Notes: generated from the letters alone by a model not told the origin. A DNA stretch of 64,000 bases from CALCHA01 sp035548175 (GCA_035548175.1 DASZTO010000011.1:44223-108222), one strand, 5' to 3'. Shown: positions 7,952-15,901, numbered from the stretch's first letter. Program-made: numbers and translations.

Positions 7952-9691
7952 ATGGCGACGCTTCCGGGGCTGCAGGTTGAACTCTTTGGCGATCCGACGC
8001 TCACGGGCGACACGGTGGCGGCCCGGGTGGCGTGGCTGCGGGATGTGGTGCGTCCGCGCCTTGAACGATTCCTGGGGTACTACCGCAACCTGATGTCGGA
8101 ACTGGAAGGGGCGCTGCCGTGCGCGGCGGGGACGCGGTTTGCGGTGGCGCCGTTCCGGCAGTTTCAGGAGCTGGGGTTGCCGGCGCGCTTGACGGGGTTT
8201 CGTCGCGGTGCGGATGGCGGGGCCTCGGCGACGGGGCTGATCGACGTGCAGCGCAAGGAGGTGGTGATCGAGAACGACATCGCCTGGCGCATTCACACGC
8301 TGGTGGATTTTGCGGCGGGCAAGGCGCCGGCGATCATCAGCCTGGCGCGCGACGCCTCTGTGCGGGCGCGGTTGAACGCGGTGATTGCGGCGATCGTCGA
8401 GTGCGCGGGGGGATTGAGCTTCTTTCAGGAACTGGTGCTGCAGGGGGCGATTTACGGGTCGGCGTGGGTGCATCTGCGTCCGACGGCGGAGTTGCTGACG
8501 CGGTTGAACGGGCTGGGGAAGGCGACCGCGGGCGGCGGGCCGCAGGGTTCGGATCCCGATCAGGGCAGTGCGTTTGAAGTTGGCGCGGCGGCGGCCGGTC
8601 AGGGAGGATCGGCCGTTGCGCGCTGGCTTCAGATGAAGATCGTGGAGACGGGCCGTGTGTGTCCGCTGCCCCGGGGCGGGGGGATGGGCTGCGAATGCGT
8701 GGAGGCGGGGGAGGCGACGCCGGGCTATGCGGCGGTGCTGGCGGACCAGGCGGAGCCCGGAGCGGCGGACGCTTCGGGAGCGCCCGGATTCCTGGAGCGG
8801 CTGCGCGTGTGGTTCGCGCGCGGCGGAAGCGGCGCCAACGGTCGCGCGGCAGGCGAGCAGCTTTCGTTCGACATTTTCGGGCCCGCGATGTGGCAGCGCT
8901 ATGTGGATGGCGTGCTGGTGGATACCGGGAGCAATCCGCTGGGATTCGTGCCTTTCGTGCGCTACGAGAACCAGCGCGATGCGGCGGCGGGAACGCCGCG
9001 CGGGCCGGCGGGCAGCGGCGTGGTCGATACCGGCGTGGGGGAAGTGGAGCCGCTGATTCCTCTGCAGGATGAACTGAACACGCGGCTGAGCGATCGGGCG
9101 TATCGGGTGACGATGACGGCGTTCCGCATGTTCCTGGGCAAGGGGATCGAGGAATTCGTGAAGCGGCCGATCGGTCCGGGGCAGATGTGGCAGACGGACA
9201 ACACCGCGGCGACCGTGGAGGCGTTCGGCGGGGACGCGGCGAGCCCCAGCGAGTCGGCGCACATCGAGGAGGTGCGCGAGGCGATCGACAAGATCAGCGG
9301 GGTGCCTCCGGTGGCGGCGGGGTTGCTGCGGGACAAGCTGGGGAATCTGACGAGCGCCGTGGCGCTGCGATTGACGCTGGTGGCGCTGTTGGCGCGGACG
9401 GATCGGCGGCGCGCGGCGATCACGCGGACGCTGTCGCAGGTGGTGCGGCTGGTGCTGGAGGTGCTGGACCGGGCGGGGATCGTGGCGAGCCTGCCGGAGG
9501 ATCGGGAGATCGACGTGAACTGGCCCAGCGCCGTGCCGGAGGCGGCGACGGACCAGCTTGCCGAGGCGCAGACGAAACTGGCGCTGGGGATACCGCGCTC
9601 GGTGGTGCTGGGGGAGCTGGGGTATGGCGATCTGGCGCCGGAGGGCGCGAGCGTCGCGGCGGGCGGGGCGGGGAATCCCGGAGCGAGTTGA
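7952..9691 (+). CDS. Phage portal protein (SPP1 gp6-like)
   Basis: A 579-aa protein with the domain order of SPP1-type portals. An N-terminal region carries QRKEVVIENDIAWRIHTLVD. A central PFVRYENQRD precedes GEVEPLIPLQDELNTRLSDR, the helix that packs in the crown and stem region. The conserved PPVAAGLLRDKLGNLTSAVA near residues 445-470 is followed by a long helical C-terminus. Family knowledge: twelve subunits form the ring through which DNA is pumped and to which terminase docks. I chose ATG 7952 because GGAGGA lies 8 nt upstream; ATG codons at 7928 and 7934 are poorer. It opens a run of closely spaced same-strand genes with individual good ribosome-binding sites. The residue 205-320 region, Gly/Ala-rich, looks like an insertion. 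Confidence 0.85.
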   Translation: MATLPGLQVELFGDPTLTGDTVAARVAWLRDVVRPRLERFLGYYRNLMSELEGALPCAAGTRFAVAPFRQFQELGLPARLTGFRRGADGGASATGLIDVQRKEVVIENDIAWRIHTLVDFAAGKAPAIISLARDASVRARLNAVIAAIVECAGGLSFFQELVLQGAIYGSAWVHLRPTAELLTRLNGLGKATAGGGPQGSDPDQGSAFEVGAAAAGQGGSAVARWLQMKIVETGRVCPLPRGGGMGCECVEAGEATPGYAAVLADQAEPGAADASGAPGFLERLRVWFARGGSGANGRAAGEQLSFDIFGPAMWQRYVDGVLVDTGSNPLGFVPFVRYENQRDAAAGTPRGPAGSGVVDTGVGEVEPLIPLQDELNTRLSDRAYRVTMTAFRMFLGKGIEEFVKRPIGPGQMWQTDNTAATVEAFGGDAASPSESAHIEEVREAIDKISGVPPVAAGLLRDKLGNLTSAVALRLTLVALLARTDRRRAAITRTLSQVVRLVLEVLDRAGIVASLPEDREIDVNWPSAVPEAATDQLAEAQTKLALGIPRSVVLGELGYGDLAPEGASVAAGGAGNPGAS

Positions 9692-9793
9692 GGCGGAAGG
9701 GTCGCGGGCGCGCGTCGTGAGGACCGGAGCAGAACCGTACCGCGTTCGACGACTTCGCAGAGCCCACGGCGCGCGCTCGCGGCCCTTCCGCGT
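9690..9793. repeat. Inverted repeat between portal gene and small ORF
   Basis: CGGAAGGGTCGCGGGCGCGC (from about 9692) pairs with GCGCGCTCGCGGCCCTTCCG (about 9772-9791) at 18 of 20 positions, with a loop of about 60 nt that can pair further. It starts right after the portal stop. An attenuator, a processing site or a repeat relic are all possible; no T-run follows, so it is not a simple terminator. Confidence 0.45.
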
Positions 9794-9822
9794 GAAAAGA
9801 GTTCCTTTTTTGGAGGCACATC

Positions 9823-10002
9823 ATGAGCGACGTACAGACACCCCCGGCGGCGGAACCGGCGAAGTGGCCGGCATCGGGCGAGACGGCGGCCGTGAGCCCG
9901 CCCCTCACGCAGGCGGCGCTGGCGAATGCGGCGGCGCGGGCGATGGCGAGCAACACGCGGCGCGATTTGATGGAGTACCTGCGCCTGCGCCGCAAGCGGT
10001 GA
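9823..10002 (+). CDS. Small phage-module protein of 59 aa
   Basis: MSDVQTPPAAEPAKWPASGE begins a 59-aa protein with a Pro/Ala-rich disordered first half and a basic helical C-terminus ending EYLRLRRKR. A strong TTGGAGGCACATC ribosome-binding site precedes ATG 9823. Its place between portal and major capsid protein is where scaffolding or head-maturation proteins usually sit, but it is far shorter than a normal protease or scaffold. Function is unknown; a minimal scaffold or DNA-contacting peptide is only a guess. Short length makes it easy to miss in automatic annotation. Confidence 0.65.
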   Translation: MSDVQTPPAAEPAKWPASGETAAVSPPLTQAALANAAARAMASNTRRDLMEYLRLRRKR

Positions 10003-10020
10003 CGGACAGCTGAGTGCTCA

Positions 10021-10068
10021 TTCTTGTGTTTTGTGTTTCGCGTTTTGAGTTTTGAGTTTTGAGTTTTC
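10021..10068. repeat. Seven-base repeat array (GTTTTGA type)
   Basis: TTCTTGTGTTTTGTGTTTCG followed by three copies of GTTTTGA and GTTTTCA forms a short 7-bp-period array directly in front of the capsid gene ribosome-binding site (AAAGGAG). It is AT-rich in an otherwise GC-rich operon and may help keep the ribosome-binding site unstructured. Confidence 0.55.
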
Positions 10069-10080
10069 AAAGGAGATGCC

Positions 10081-11235
10081 ATGAGTTTTTCTGGAAAAGC
10101 AACGTATTCGGCGGGATCGACGTTGCCGGAGATTATCGAGGATGTCAGCGATCTGGTGAGCATTGTGTCGCCGCATGAAACGCCCCTGCTCGATGCATTG
10201 GGCGATCCGCTGCACGCGGCGACGAACACGCGTCATGAATGGCTGGAGGATGAGCTGATTTCCAACGTGGGGCAGATTTCGCAGTCGGGCTTGTCGGACA
10301 CCGGCGCGAACACGACCAGCTTCACGGTGGCCGATGGCACGCTGTTTCGCGCGGGCGATCTGGTCCAGGGCGCCAACAAGACCGAAGTGATGATGGTGAC
10401 CGCCGTATCCACCAACACGCTGACGGTGACGCGCGGCTACGGCGGGACGACGGCGCAGGCCCTGGCCGACCAGCTGAAGCTGACGATCCTGGGCAACAGC
10501 GCGCTGGAAGGCGCCGATGCCGGCGCGGCACGCTACACCGTGCGGGCGCGCAAGAGCAATTACACGCAGATTTTCTCCGCGACCGTGCAGGTCAGCGGGT
10601 CGGAGGCGGCGGTCCGGCAGATCGGCGTCGACGACGAGCTGGATTACCAGAAGGCCAACCGGCTGCGCGAGCTGCTCCGCGACCTGGAAAACACCGCAAT
10701 CAACGGCGTGGCGCCGGCGGCGACCCTGGAGGGCTCGGGCGCGGTGCGGCGGACGATGCGCGGGATCCTGCATTCGCTCACCACCAACCAGATGACGCCG
10801 GGGAGCGGGCTGATTCCGTCGGACAGCGCGCTGACGGAAGACCACGTCAACGCGGCGCTCCGGACGATCTGGGAGGCCTCGGGCGTGAAGCCGGATTTGA
10901 TCGTGTGCGGCGGGTCGCAGAAGCGGAAGATCAACGCGTTGATCCAGCCCTCGCAGCGGTACACGACGGCCGGCGAGACGGTGAAGTCGGTGGTGAGCGT
11001 GTACGAGAGCGACTACGGCGTGTGCCGGGTGATTTTGTCGCGGTACGTGCCTGCGGATTCGGTGATTTTCCTGGATTCGTCGCGTGTGTCGGTGGTGCCG
11101 CTGATGGGGCGGAGTTTTCAGTACCTGCCGCTGGCGACGACCGGGGATTACACGAACGGGGAGGTGCTTGGGGAGTACACGCTGGAGCTGCGCAGCGAGA
11201 AGGCGCACGGCGTGCTGACCGGCTTGGATTCGTAA
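10081..11235 (+). CDS. Major capsid protein, SU10/DUF5309-like (HK97 fold)
   Basis: A 384-aa protein. The N-terminal ISDLVSIVSPHETPLLDALG-like segment (here DVSDLVSIVSPHETPLLDAL), the central TRGYGGTTAQ, the spine-type ANRLRELLRDLENTAINGV, and the C-terminal PLMGRSFQYLPLATTGDY are the pattern of the SU10-like major capsid family, which adopts the HK97 fold. It should assemble the icosahedral shell. There is no cleavable scaffold-like N-terminal extension and no protease gene nearby. AAGGAG lies 8 nt before the ATG, and a strong GC hairpin follows the stop, as expected for a highly expressed structural gene. It is intact, with no frameshift or internal stop, which argues against simple decay. 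Confidence 0.85.
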   Translation: MSFSGKATYSAGSTLPEIIEDVSDLVSIVSPHETPLLDALGDPLHAATNTRHEWLEDELISNVGQISQSGLSDTGANTTSFTVADGTLFRAGDLVQGANKTEVMMVTAVSTNTLTVTRGYGGTTAQALADQLKLTILGNSALEGADAGAARYTVRARKSNYTQIFSATVQVSGSEAAVRQIGVDDELDYQKANRLRELLRDLENTAINGVAPAATLEGSGAVRRTMRGILHSLTTNQMTPGSGLIPSDSALTEDHVNAALRTIWEASGVKPDLIVCGGSQKRKINALIQPSQRYTTAGETVKSVVSVYESDYGVCRVILSRYVPADSVIFLDSSRVSVVPLMGRSFQYLPLATTGDYTNGEVLGEYTLELRSEKAHGVLTGLDS

Positions 11236-11242
11236 GGGGCCG

Positions 11243-11284
11243 AGGGGCGGCGGTAACGGCATGGGCCGCCGCCCCTTCATTTTG
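11243..11284 (+). terminator. Hairpin after the capsid gene
   Basis: AGGGGCGGCGG and CCGCCGCCCCT form a perfect 11-bp stem starting 8 nt after the capsid stop, followed by TCATTTTG. The T-run is weak, so partial termination or 3'-end stabilisation is more likely than full termination. Confidence 0.6.
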
Positions 11285-11288
11285 AAGC

Positions 11289-11353
11289 GCGTGGCGCGGG
11301 CATCCTGCCCGTGTGATCGGGATCGGCGGATCATGGGCGGAACGCCCATGCCG
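11289..11353. repeat. Dispersed palindrome element with CATGGGCG...CGCCCATG
   Basis: GTGGCGCGGGCATCCTGCCC precedes a second palindrome, CATGGGCGGAACGCCCATG (11332-11350). Related palindromes occur at 30500, 32034, 49119 and 59317-59386 in this window. It lies between the capsid gene and the next gene. Confidence 0.6.
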
Positions 11354-11368
11354 CTTTGGAGATAACAA

Positions 11369-12010
11369 ATGTACTTTTGCAATGATGTGGATTTGATGGC
11401 GTGGGAGCCGGGGATCTTCCTGGAGGCGTCCTTTGCGCACCAGGCGATCGTGAAGGAGGCGGCGGGGACGCTGACGGGCACGGCGCTGGCGATGTCCGCG
11501 GCCACGCTGGGAGATGTGGCCGCGGGCATGGCGGCGTCGGTGGAGACGGCGGACGGGACGCTGACGCAGCTTCTGGAGGTGGTGAGCGTGGCGGATGCTT
11601 CACACGCGACGCTGAGCGCGCTGCGCGGGCGCGGCGGCGAGACGGCGCTGGCGCCGCTGACCGGCGGATCGGTCAAGGTGACGGTGGTGAGCTTTCGCCC
11701 GCAGATCGCGGCGGTGGGGGATGGGCTGCTGGCGATGGTGGGCATCGAGAGCGGGCGCGACAGCGCGGATCCGTCGCTGTGTGACACGAGCGGGTTTCGG
11801 CATGCGACGGTGTTCGGCGTCCTGGCCGCGGTGTTTCGCACGCTGGCGACGGCGTCGACGGCGACCAATCTCACCTACAGCAAGCTCGGATTTTACGAGG
11901 GGCTGTACCGCGGGGCGCGGCGGGCGATTGCCGCGACGGTGGATCGCGACGGCGATGGCGTGCCGGAGACGCGGCGGCGGACGGATGTGGGGAAGCTCGT
12001 GCGCGGGTGA
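11369..12010 (+). CDS. Uncharacterised phage head-module protein
   Basis: A 213-aa protein starting MYFCNDVDLMAWEPGIFLEA, with GGAG 8 nt upstream of the ATG. Its middle part is rich in Ala, Thr, Val and Gly, as in beta-structured virion proteins, and includes SALRGRGGETALAPLTGGSV. The C-terminal SKLGFYEGLYRGARRAIAAT is helical and basic. Its position directly after the major capsid gene fits a head-completion or adaptor protein, but I recognise no specific family. No membrane segment or signal peptide is visible. Confidence 0.6.
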   Translation: MYFCNDVDLMAWEPGIFLEASFAHQAIVKEAAGTLTGTALAMSAATLGDVAAGMAASVETADGTLTQLLEVVSVADASHATLSALRGRGGETALAPLTGGSVKVTVVSFRPQIAAVGDGLLAMVGIESGRDSADPSLCDTSGFRHATVFGVLAAVFRTLATASTATNLTYSKLGFYEGLYRGARRAIAATVDRDGDGVPETRRRTDVGKLVRG

Positions 12011-12042
12011 GCGGGCGGTCCGTACACGCGCGGCCATCAATT

Positions 12043-12130
12043 TCACCACGGAGCACACGGAGGACACGGAGAAGACGTTGAAGAGTTTCAGGAACTCCGT
12101 GCGCTCCGTGTTCTCCGTGGTTTTGAAACG
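12043..12130. repeat. ACGGAG palindromic repeat
   Basis: The left arm CACCACGGAGCACACGGAGG plus ACACGGAG faces CTCCGTGCGCTCCGTGTTCT plus CCGTGG, with a loop of about 25 nt. It is the same architecture as the CGCGGAG elements, with units of about 9 bp. It separates two genes of the head module. Confidence 0.65.
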
Positions 12131-12157
12131 GGTTCTCGTCAGAGAAGGAGATTGGCG

Positions 12158-12469
12158 ATGGTTGGGTTTCTGGGACAGGTGGCGTTGCCGGACGTGCAGA
12201 ATCTGGCGCAGCTCGGGGTGGCGGGGCTGATGGGGGGGCTGTGGGTGTGGGAGCGGAAGTATTCGCGGCTGCGGGAGGATCAGCTGACCGAGGCGCACCA
12301 GGAGATCATGAGCACGCGCGAGCATTTGAACGCGCTGCTCGATGCGCTCCAGGGCAACACCAAGGTGATCAGCGATTTTTCCGCGGTGCAGCAGGAGATT
12401 CTGCGGACGCTGACGGCGGGAGCGGGTGCGGCGGCCGTCGCGGGCGCGAAAGAGACGGGAGGCAAGTGA
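12158..12469 (+). CDS. Holin-like small membrane protein
   Basis: A 103-aa protein. An N-terminal hydrophobic stretch (about 17-32, LGVAGLMGGLWVW) is followed by ERKYSRLREDQLTEAHQEIM and a coiled-coil-like helix, then an Ala/Gly tail. A single transmembrane helix with a charged helical domain after a capsid cluster suggests a holin or a spanin-like accessory, but no endolysin gene is present to support lysis. I chose the ATG at 12158 over an in-frame TTG 6 nt earlier because GGAG lies 7 nt upstream of the ATG. It is convergent with the lipoprotein gene at 12475. Confidence 0.5.
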   Translation: MVGFLGQVALPDVQNLAQLGVAGLMGGLWVWERKYSRLREDQLTEAHQEIMSTREHLNALLDALQGNTKVISDFSAVQQEILRTLTAGAGAAAVAGAKETGGK

Positions 12470-12474
12470 TGAAG

Positions 12475-12969
12475 TTAGTGCGAGGAAATGGCGGCGCTGT
12501 CCGTGAGCTTCTGTCCGTTGGGCAGGGTGAAGGTGACGGCGAGCGTTCCCCTCTCGGTGGCGACGCCGGCGGCCGCGGGGGAGGGGGAGGGAAGGGGCAG
12601 CGTGAAGAGGTAGGTGCGCGTGACGGCGTCCCAGTGTTCATGGTTGGCGGCGGGATCGTTGAGATTCACGGTCCAACTGGCGAGCTTTGGACCGCGGCCT
12701 ATGGGGGCCGTGGCGAAGAGTTCAAAGGTACCGGTCCCGGCGGCTTTTGTGACGTCGTGGAACTGGTCGGTGAATTCCAGACGGGCCTGCACGGCGGCCG
12801 GTTCGTTGCCGGCGGCGGGCACGAGACGTGAGAGCGGATGCACGCGGACATTCACGGGCGTAAACATGTCCATGCCGCTGCCGGTGAATTTGCGACCGGC
12901 GCCCGGAGCGCCCGGCTGACAGGCGGCGAGCGCGAGGGGCAGGACGGCGATGGCGAGCGAGCGGCGCAT
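12475..12969 (-). CDS. Predicted lipoprotein
   Basis: A 164-aa protein with a classical lipobox: MRRSLAIAVLPLALAACQPG, so Cys17 should be lipidated after signal cleavage. The mature part is beta-rich (FELFATAPIGRGP, SWTVNLNDP, GTLAVTFTLPNGQ) with an Ala/Pro/Ser linker. It is the only minus-strand gene inside the head module, 5 nt from the end of the holin-like gene. It may be a host gene, or a moron-type gene that alters the cell surface. No family is recognised. Confidence 0.65.
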   Translation of the reverse strand: MRRSLAIAVLPLALAACQPGAPGAGRKFTGSGMDMFTPVNVRVHPLSRLVPAAGNEPAAVQARLEFTDQFHDVTKAAGTGTFELFATAPIGRGPKLASWTVNLNDPAANHEHWDAVTRTYLFTLPLPSPSPAAAGVATERGTLAVTFTLPNGQKLTDSAAISSH

Positions 12970-13016
12970 GGCGGGGATGGTAGGGGCGACAGGTTCTTTT
13001 TGGCAAGGAGACGGCG

Positions 13017-13400
13017 ATGAAAGCGGTGCGGGCGATGTGGATGGCGGCGGCGATCGGGGCGGTCGCGGGGTGCGGCCTGCCTCGGGAGGCGGGGAGGCTG
13101 GCGGCGACGGAAGCGGCCTCGGCCACGACGATGCCGGCGGATGATGCGGGGGTGCGGGCGGCGCTGGTGGCGCAGGATGGCGCGTGGCAGTCGCTGTCGG
13201 GGCTGGCGGGGAAGCAGGAGTTCGGCGGGATCACGGGAGTCGACGCGCGCTTCACGGAGCTGGTGCGGCGCGCGGCGGCGTTTTCGGCGCGGCAGCGGAC
13301 GCTGATCGAGGCGGGCCAGGATGATCCCGCGGCGGACCGGGCGGCGCTCCAGAGTTTCGAGGAGCTGTGGCGGCAGACGAATCGGTATTTGAATCCGTGA
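13017..13400 (+). CDS. Small predicted lipoprotein
   Basis: A 127-aa protein with signal peptide and lipobox (MKAVRAMWMAAAIGAVAGCG; Cys19 is the predicted lipidated residue). The mature part is helical, with RFTELVRRAAAFSARQRTLI. A GGAG ribosome-binding site lies 7 nt upstream of the ATG. Divergent from the lipoprotein at 12475-12969 and 47 nt away, it shares that promoter region. In a phage context an outer-membrane spanin is conceivable, but it is longer than typical Rz1 proteins. Confidence 0.6.
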   Translation: MKAVRAMWMAAAIGAVAGCGLPREAGRLAATEAASATTMPADDAGVRAALVAQDGAWQSLSGLAGKQEFGGITGVDARFTELVRRAAAFSARQRTLIEAGQDDPAADRAALQSFEELWRQTNRYLNP

Positions 13401-13405
13401 AGACC

Positions 13406-13441
13406 GTAAATGGCCACGAACGGCACGAAAGGCACGAAACC
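13406..13441. repeat. CACGAA repeat, single arm
   Basis: AAATGGCCACGAACGGCACG followed by AAAGGCACGAAACC is a one-sided copy of the 9-bp-period CACGAA arm seen at 141 and 56748. It lies 8 nt after a stop codon. Confidence 0.55.
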
Positions 13442-13527
13442 GGGGACGGATGGGGCGAATTGTTTTTCGCACTGCTGTGGGTGCGACGGGTCTTGTTGGG
13501 CGAAATGATTGTGTTTGAGGAGAAGTC

Positions 13528-13890
13528 ATGGGTGCGATGGATGCGGTGATTGCGGCGGTGCAGGGTTCGACGAAGATCGACGCGTCGACGAAGGCGCTGT
13601 TGATTCCGTTTCTGGAGGCGGGGGCGGAAGCGGTGGAGAGCGTGGCGCCGGCGGCGATCAGCGCCCTGTTTACGGCGCTGGCGGGGACGGATGCGGAGGG
13701 TGCGGCGGCGGCGCTGGCGGCGGCGCTGGCGCCGGAGCAGGTGGCGGCGGGCGTGGCGCAGGCGGCGGTGGAGATGAAGGCGTTGGCCGATGAGCGATCG
13801 GCGGCGGCGATCGCGGCGCGCGGGGCGATCGCGGCGCTGGGCCAGGCGGCGCTGGGGGTGCTGGCGCAGGCGGTGATCAGCGCGTTGTGA
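13528..13890 (+). CDS. Alanine-rich small protein at the end of the head module
   Basis: A 120-aa protein that is about 40% alanine, with few aromatic residues, for example QGSTKIDASTKALLIPFLEA and LGQAALGVLAQAVISAL. The amphipathic and weakly hydrophobic helices suggest a membrane-associated or self-associating protein. GAGGAG precedes the ATG with good spacing, in the style of the preceding phage genes. I do not recognise the family. It is the last gene of the same-strand run that starts at the portal gene. Confidence 0.5.
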   Translation: MGAMDAVIAAVQGSTKIDASTKALLIPFLEAGAEAVESVAPAAISALFTALAGTDAEGAAAALAAALAPEQVAAGVAQAAVEMKALADERSAAAIAARGAIAALGQAALGVLAQAVISAL

Positions 13891-14022
13891 TCCGCGGTGA
13901 AGCGGCTTGCCAGAATGGCGTGGCGGCCGGCGGCGGGATTCGCTTTTCAGAACGGCGACAGGGGTTCTTATCGGGCGGTGCAAAATAGGCGCGACGAAAT
14001 GTCCCGACGCCCGCATCGCGCG

Positions 14023-14051
14023 CATACAACGGCTATCGGACGCGCTATAAT
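14023..14051 (+). promoter_or_regulatory. Candidate sigma-70-type promoter for the UVR-motif gene
   Basis: A perfect TATAAT lies at 14046-14051, 17 nt downstream of a weak -35 (CATACA, 14023). It is about 95 nt before ATG 14146 in a 255-nt intergenic region with no other feature. The weak -35 suggests an activator or an extended -10 alternative. Confidence 0.35.
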
Positions 14052-14145
14052 GCAGCAGAACGCCCTGTGCACCCCCGCCGTCCCGTCCGCCCCCCAGCGC
14101 CTCGGGATGGAACCGGGTTTGCATCATGGTGCGCGGGAGGCAGCT

Positions 14146-15045
14146 ATGAATCGACCGAGGCACGATACGGATTTGTTCAACATGATGGACATCACCTCCG
14201 CGCTTCAGGGGTGGAGTTTTCAGCCGGGGCAGGTGAACGTGCGGCTGATCCGGGGCAACGATGGTCGTCCGAAGATTCAACTGCGGCTGGACCTGGGGCT
14301 CTTGCAGATGGAGATCGACGGCCGGCCCGACGGCAAGAAGCCGCATCGTGCCGCCACGGAACTGGCGTTTCAGCAGCGGCGGCTGGCGTCGTACATCAAG
14401 CGCAAGGGCAAGAGCGAGGGATTCGTGCTCAGCAGCGGCGACTGCCAGGCGCTGCGGGAAGAATCGGCGATGTTTTATCACCGCTATCTGTCGCTGTTCG
14501 TGCTGGAGCAATATGAAGCGGTGGTGCGCGACACGCAGCACAACCTGGACGTGCTGGAGCTGTGCAACAAGTATGGGCAGAGCGAATATGACCGCATGTG
14601 CCTGGAGCAGTATCGGCCGTACATTCTGATGATGAACATCCGGGCCAAGGCGTGCGAGGTGCTGCGGCAGGGATACGTGCAGACCTCGATCGCGTATCTG
14701 CGGGGCGGGATTCGGCAACTCGCGCGGATGTTCCCGGTGGAGCACCGGCGGAAGATGCTGCGGCAGAGCAACGAGGCGCATTTGCTATTGGACATGATCA
14801 AGCAGATTCGGGCGCAGTTGCCGCCGGATCCGCGGACGGAGCTGCGTCAGAAGTTGAAAGCGGCGCTGAAGGCGGAGAAGTATGAGGAAGCGGCGATGTG
14901 CCGGGATCAGATTCTGGCGATGACCGCGGCGATGGCGCGGCCGGTGACGCCGCCGGTGCGCGTGAAGAAGCAGCGGAAGGGGTTGGGGCGTCCGGAAGCG
15001 CGGGCGCGGTCACGCAAAAAGAGCGACGGCCCGGCGAGCGAGTGA
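14146..15045 (+). CDS. UVR-motif protein with bacterial-type N-domain
   Basis: A 299-aa protein. Near residues 235-265, RTELRQKLKAALKAEKYEEA followed by AMCRDQI is a clear UvrB/UvrC (UVR) motif. The N-terminal 200 residues (MDITSALQGWSFQPGQVNVR and so on) form an uncharacterised domain rich in charged helices. The tail is basic (KKQRKGLGRPEARARSRKK). UVR motifs mediate protein contacts in UvrB and UvrC, and also occur in stress proteins such as McsA, so a role in DNA repair or proteostasis is possible but not shown. GGGAGG precedes ATG 14146. The upstream open frame to 13897 has no convincing protein character. Confidence 0.7.
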   Translation: MNRPRHDTDLFNMMDITSALQGWSFQPGQVNVRLIRGNDGRPKIQLRLDLGLLQMEIDGRPDGKKPHRAATELAFQQRRLASYIKRKGKSEGFVLSSGDCQALREESAMFYHRYLSLFVLEQYEAVVRDTQHNLDVLELCNKYGQSEYDRMCLEQYRPYILMMNIRAKACEVLRQGYVQTSIAYLRGGIRQLARMFPVEHRRKMLRQSNEAHLLLDMIKQIRAQLPPDPRTELRQKLKAALKAEKYEEAAMCRDQILAMTAAMARPVTPPVRVKKQRKGLGRPEARARSRKKSDGPASE

Positions 15046-15053
15046 GGCATTTC

Positions 15054-15872
15054 TTATTTGCGTTTGTCGTGCTCGATCATCGCATACGCGTTGTGGTTGT
15101 GGATCGATTCGAAGTTTTCGGATTGGATCGAGTACCACAGCACCTTGTCTTCGCGGTTCAGGGCGACGGCGAGATCGCGGATGATGTCCTCGACGAACTT
15201 CGGATTGTCAAAGGCCTGCTCGGTGACGAACTTTTCATCCGGCCGCTTGAGCACGGCGTAGACGGGGGCGCTGGCGGCGGATTCCATGATCTTCACGAGG
15301 TCTTCGATCCACAGCATGCCTTTGGGACGGACGCGCGCGGTGATTTCGCAGCGCTGGTTGTGGGCGCCGTAGCAGGAGATTTCCTTGGAGCAGGGGCAGA
15401 GGCTCGTGGCGGGGGCCTTGACGCCGAGAATGAAATCATCGGAGCCGTTGGAAGTGCCTTCGAAGGTGCAGAGGTAATCCATGAGGCCGCGGGCGCCGGT
15501 GACGGGGGCGGCTTTCTCGATGAAGTAAGGGAACTCCATCTGGATGTGGGCTTCCTCGGCGTCGAGCTTGGTTTTCATTTCGTGGAGGATGGGGATCACT
15601 TGCTCCGGGGTGATGGAGCGGTGGTGGTGGTTGAGAATCTCCAGGAAGCGCGACATGTGGGTGCCTTTTTTGTGCTTCGGCAGAGAGACGTACAGGTTGA
15701 TCGTGGCGACGGTGTTCTGCTGCCCGCCGCAGCACTGGCGGAGGGTGATGGGGTAGCGGACGCCTTTGACGCCGACCTGATTGATGGGGACGTTGCGGGC
15801 GTCGGAAGAGCCCTGGACGTCGGGCATGGGAGCGGGGGTGGGGGAAGGGGCGGATTTGGTGGAGGTGGTCAT
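15054..15872 (-). CDS. folE2: GTP cyclohydrolase I, FolE2 type
   Basis: A 272-aa protein of normal FolE2 length. It shows the family segments VGVKGVRYPITLR, HMSRFLEIL, the metal-binding cysteine in SLCPCSKEIS, and the C-terminal HNHNAYAMIEH. It converts GTP to 7,8-dihydroneopterin triphosphate, the first step of folate and of queuosine-type deazapurine synthesis. FolE2 enzymes accept several metals and often serve under zinc limitation. The next gene upstream on the same strand, hisI, lies 29 nt away, so the two are probably co-transcribed. No zur-like operator is evident. The Pro/Ser-rich first 18 residues are a disordered extension. Confidence 0.93.
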   Translation of the reverse strand: MTTSTKSAPSPTPAPMPDVQGSSDARNVPINQVGVKGVRYPITLRQCCGGQQNTVATINLYVSLPKHKKGTHMSRFLEILNHHHRSITPEQVIPILHEMKTKLDAEEAHIQMEFPYFIEKAAPVTGARGLMDYLCTFEGTSNGSDDFILGVKAPATSLCPCSKEISCYGAHNQRCEITARVRPKGMLWIEDLVKIMESAASAPVYAVLKRPDEKFVTEQAFDNPKFVEDIIRDLAVALNREDKVLWYSIQSENFESIHNHNAYAMIEHDKRK

Positions 15873-15901
15873 AAAATCCCTGGGCTAAGACATTGCAGGT
15901 C

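Noticed and set aside
7427..9262. 611-codon minus-strand frame opposite the portal gene
   Set aside because: The Arg/His/Pro-rich composition is typical of an antisense shadow, and it crosses two recognisable plus-strand genes.
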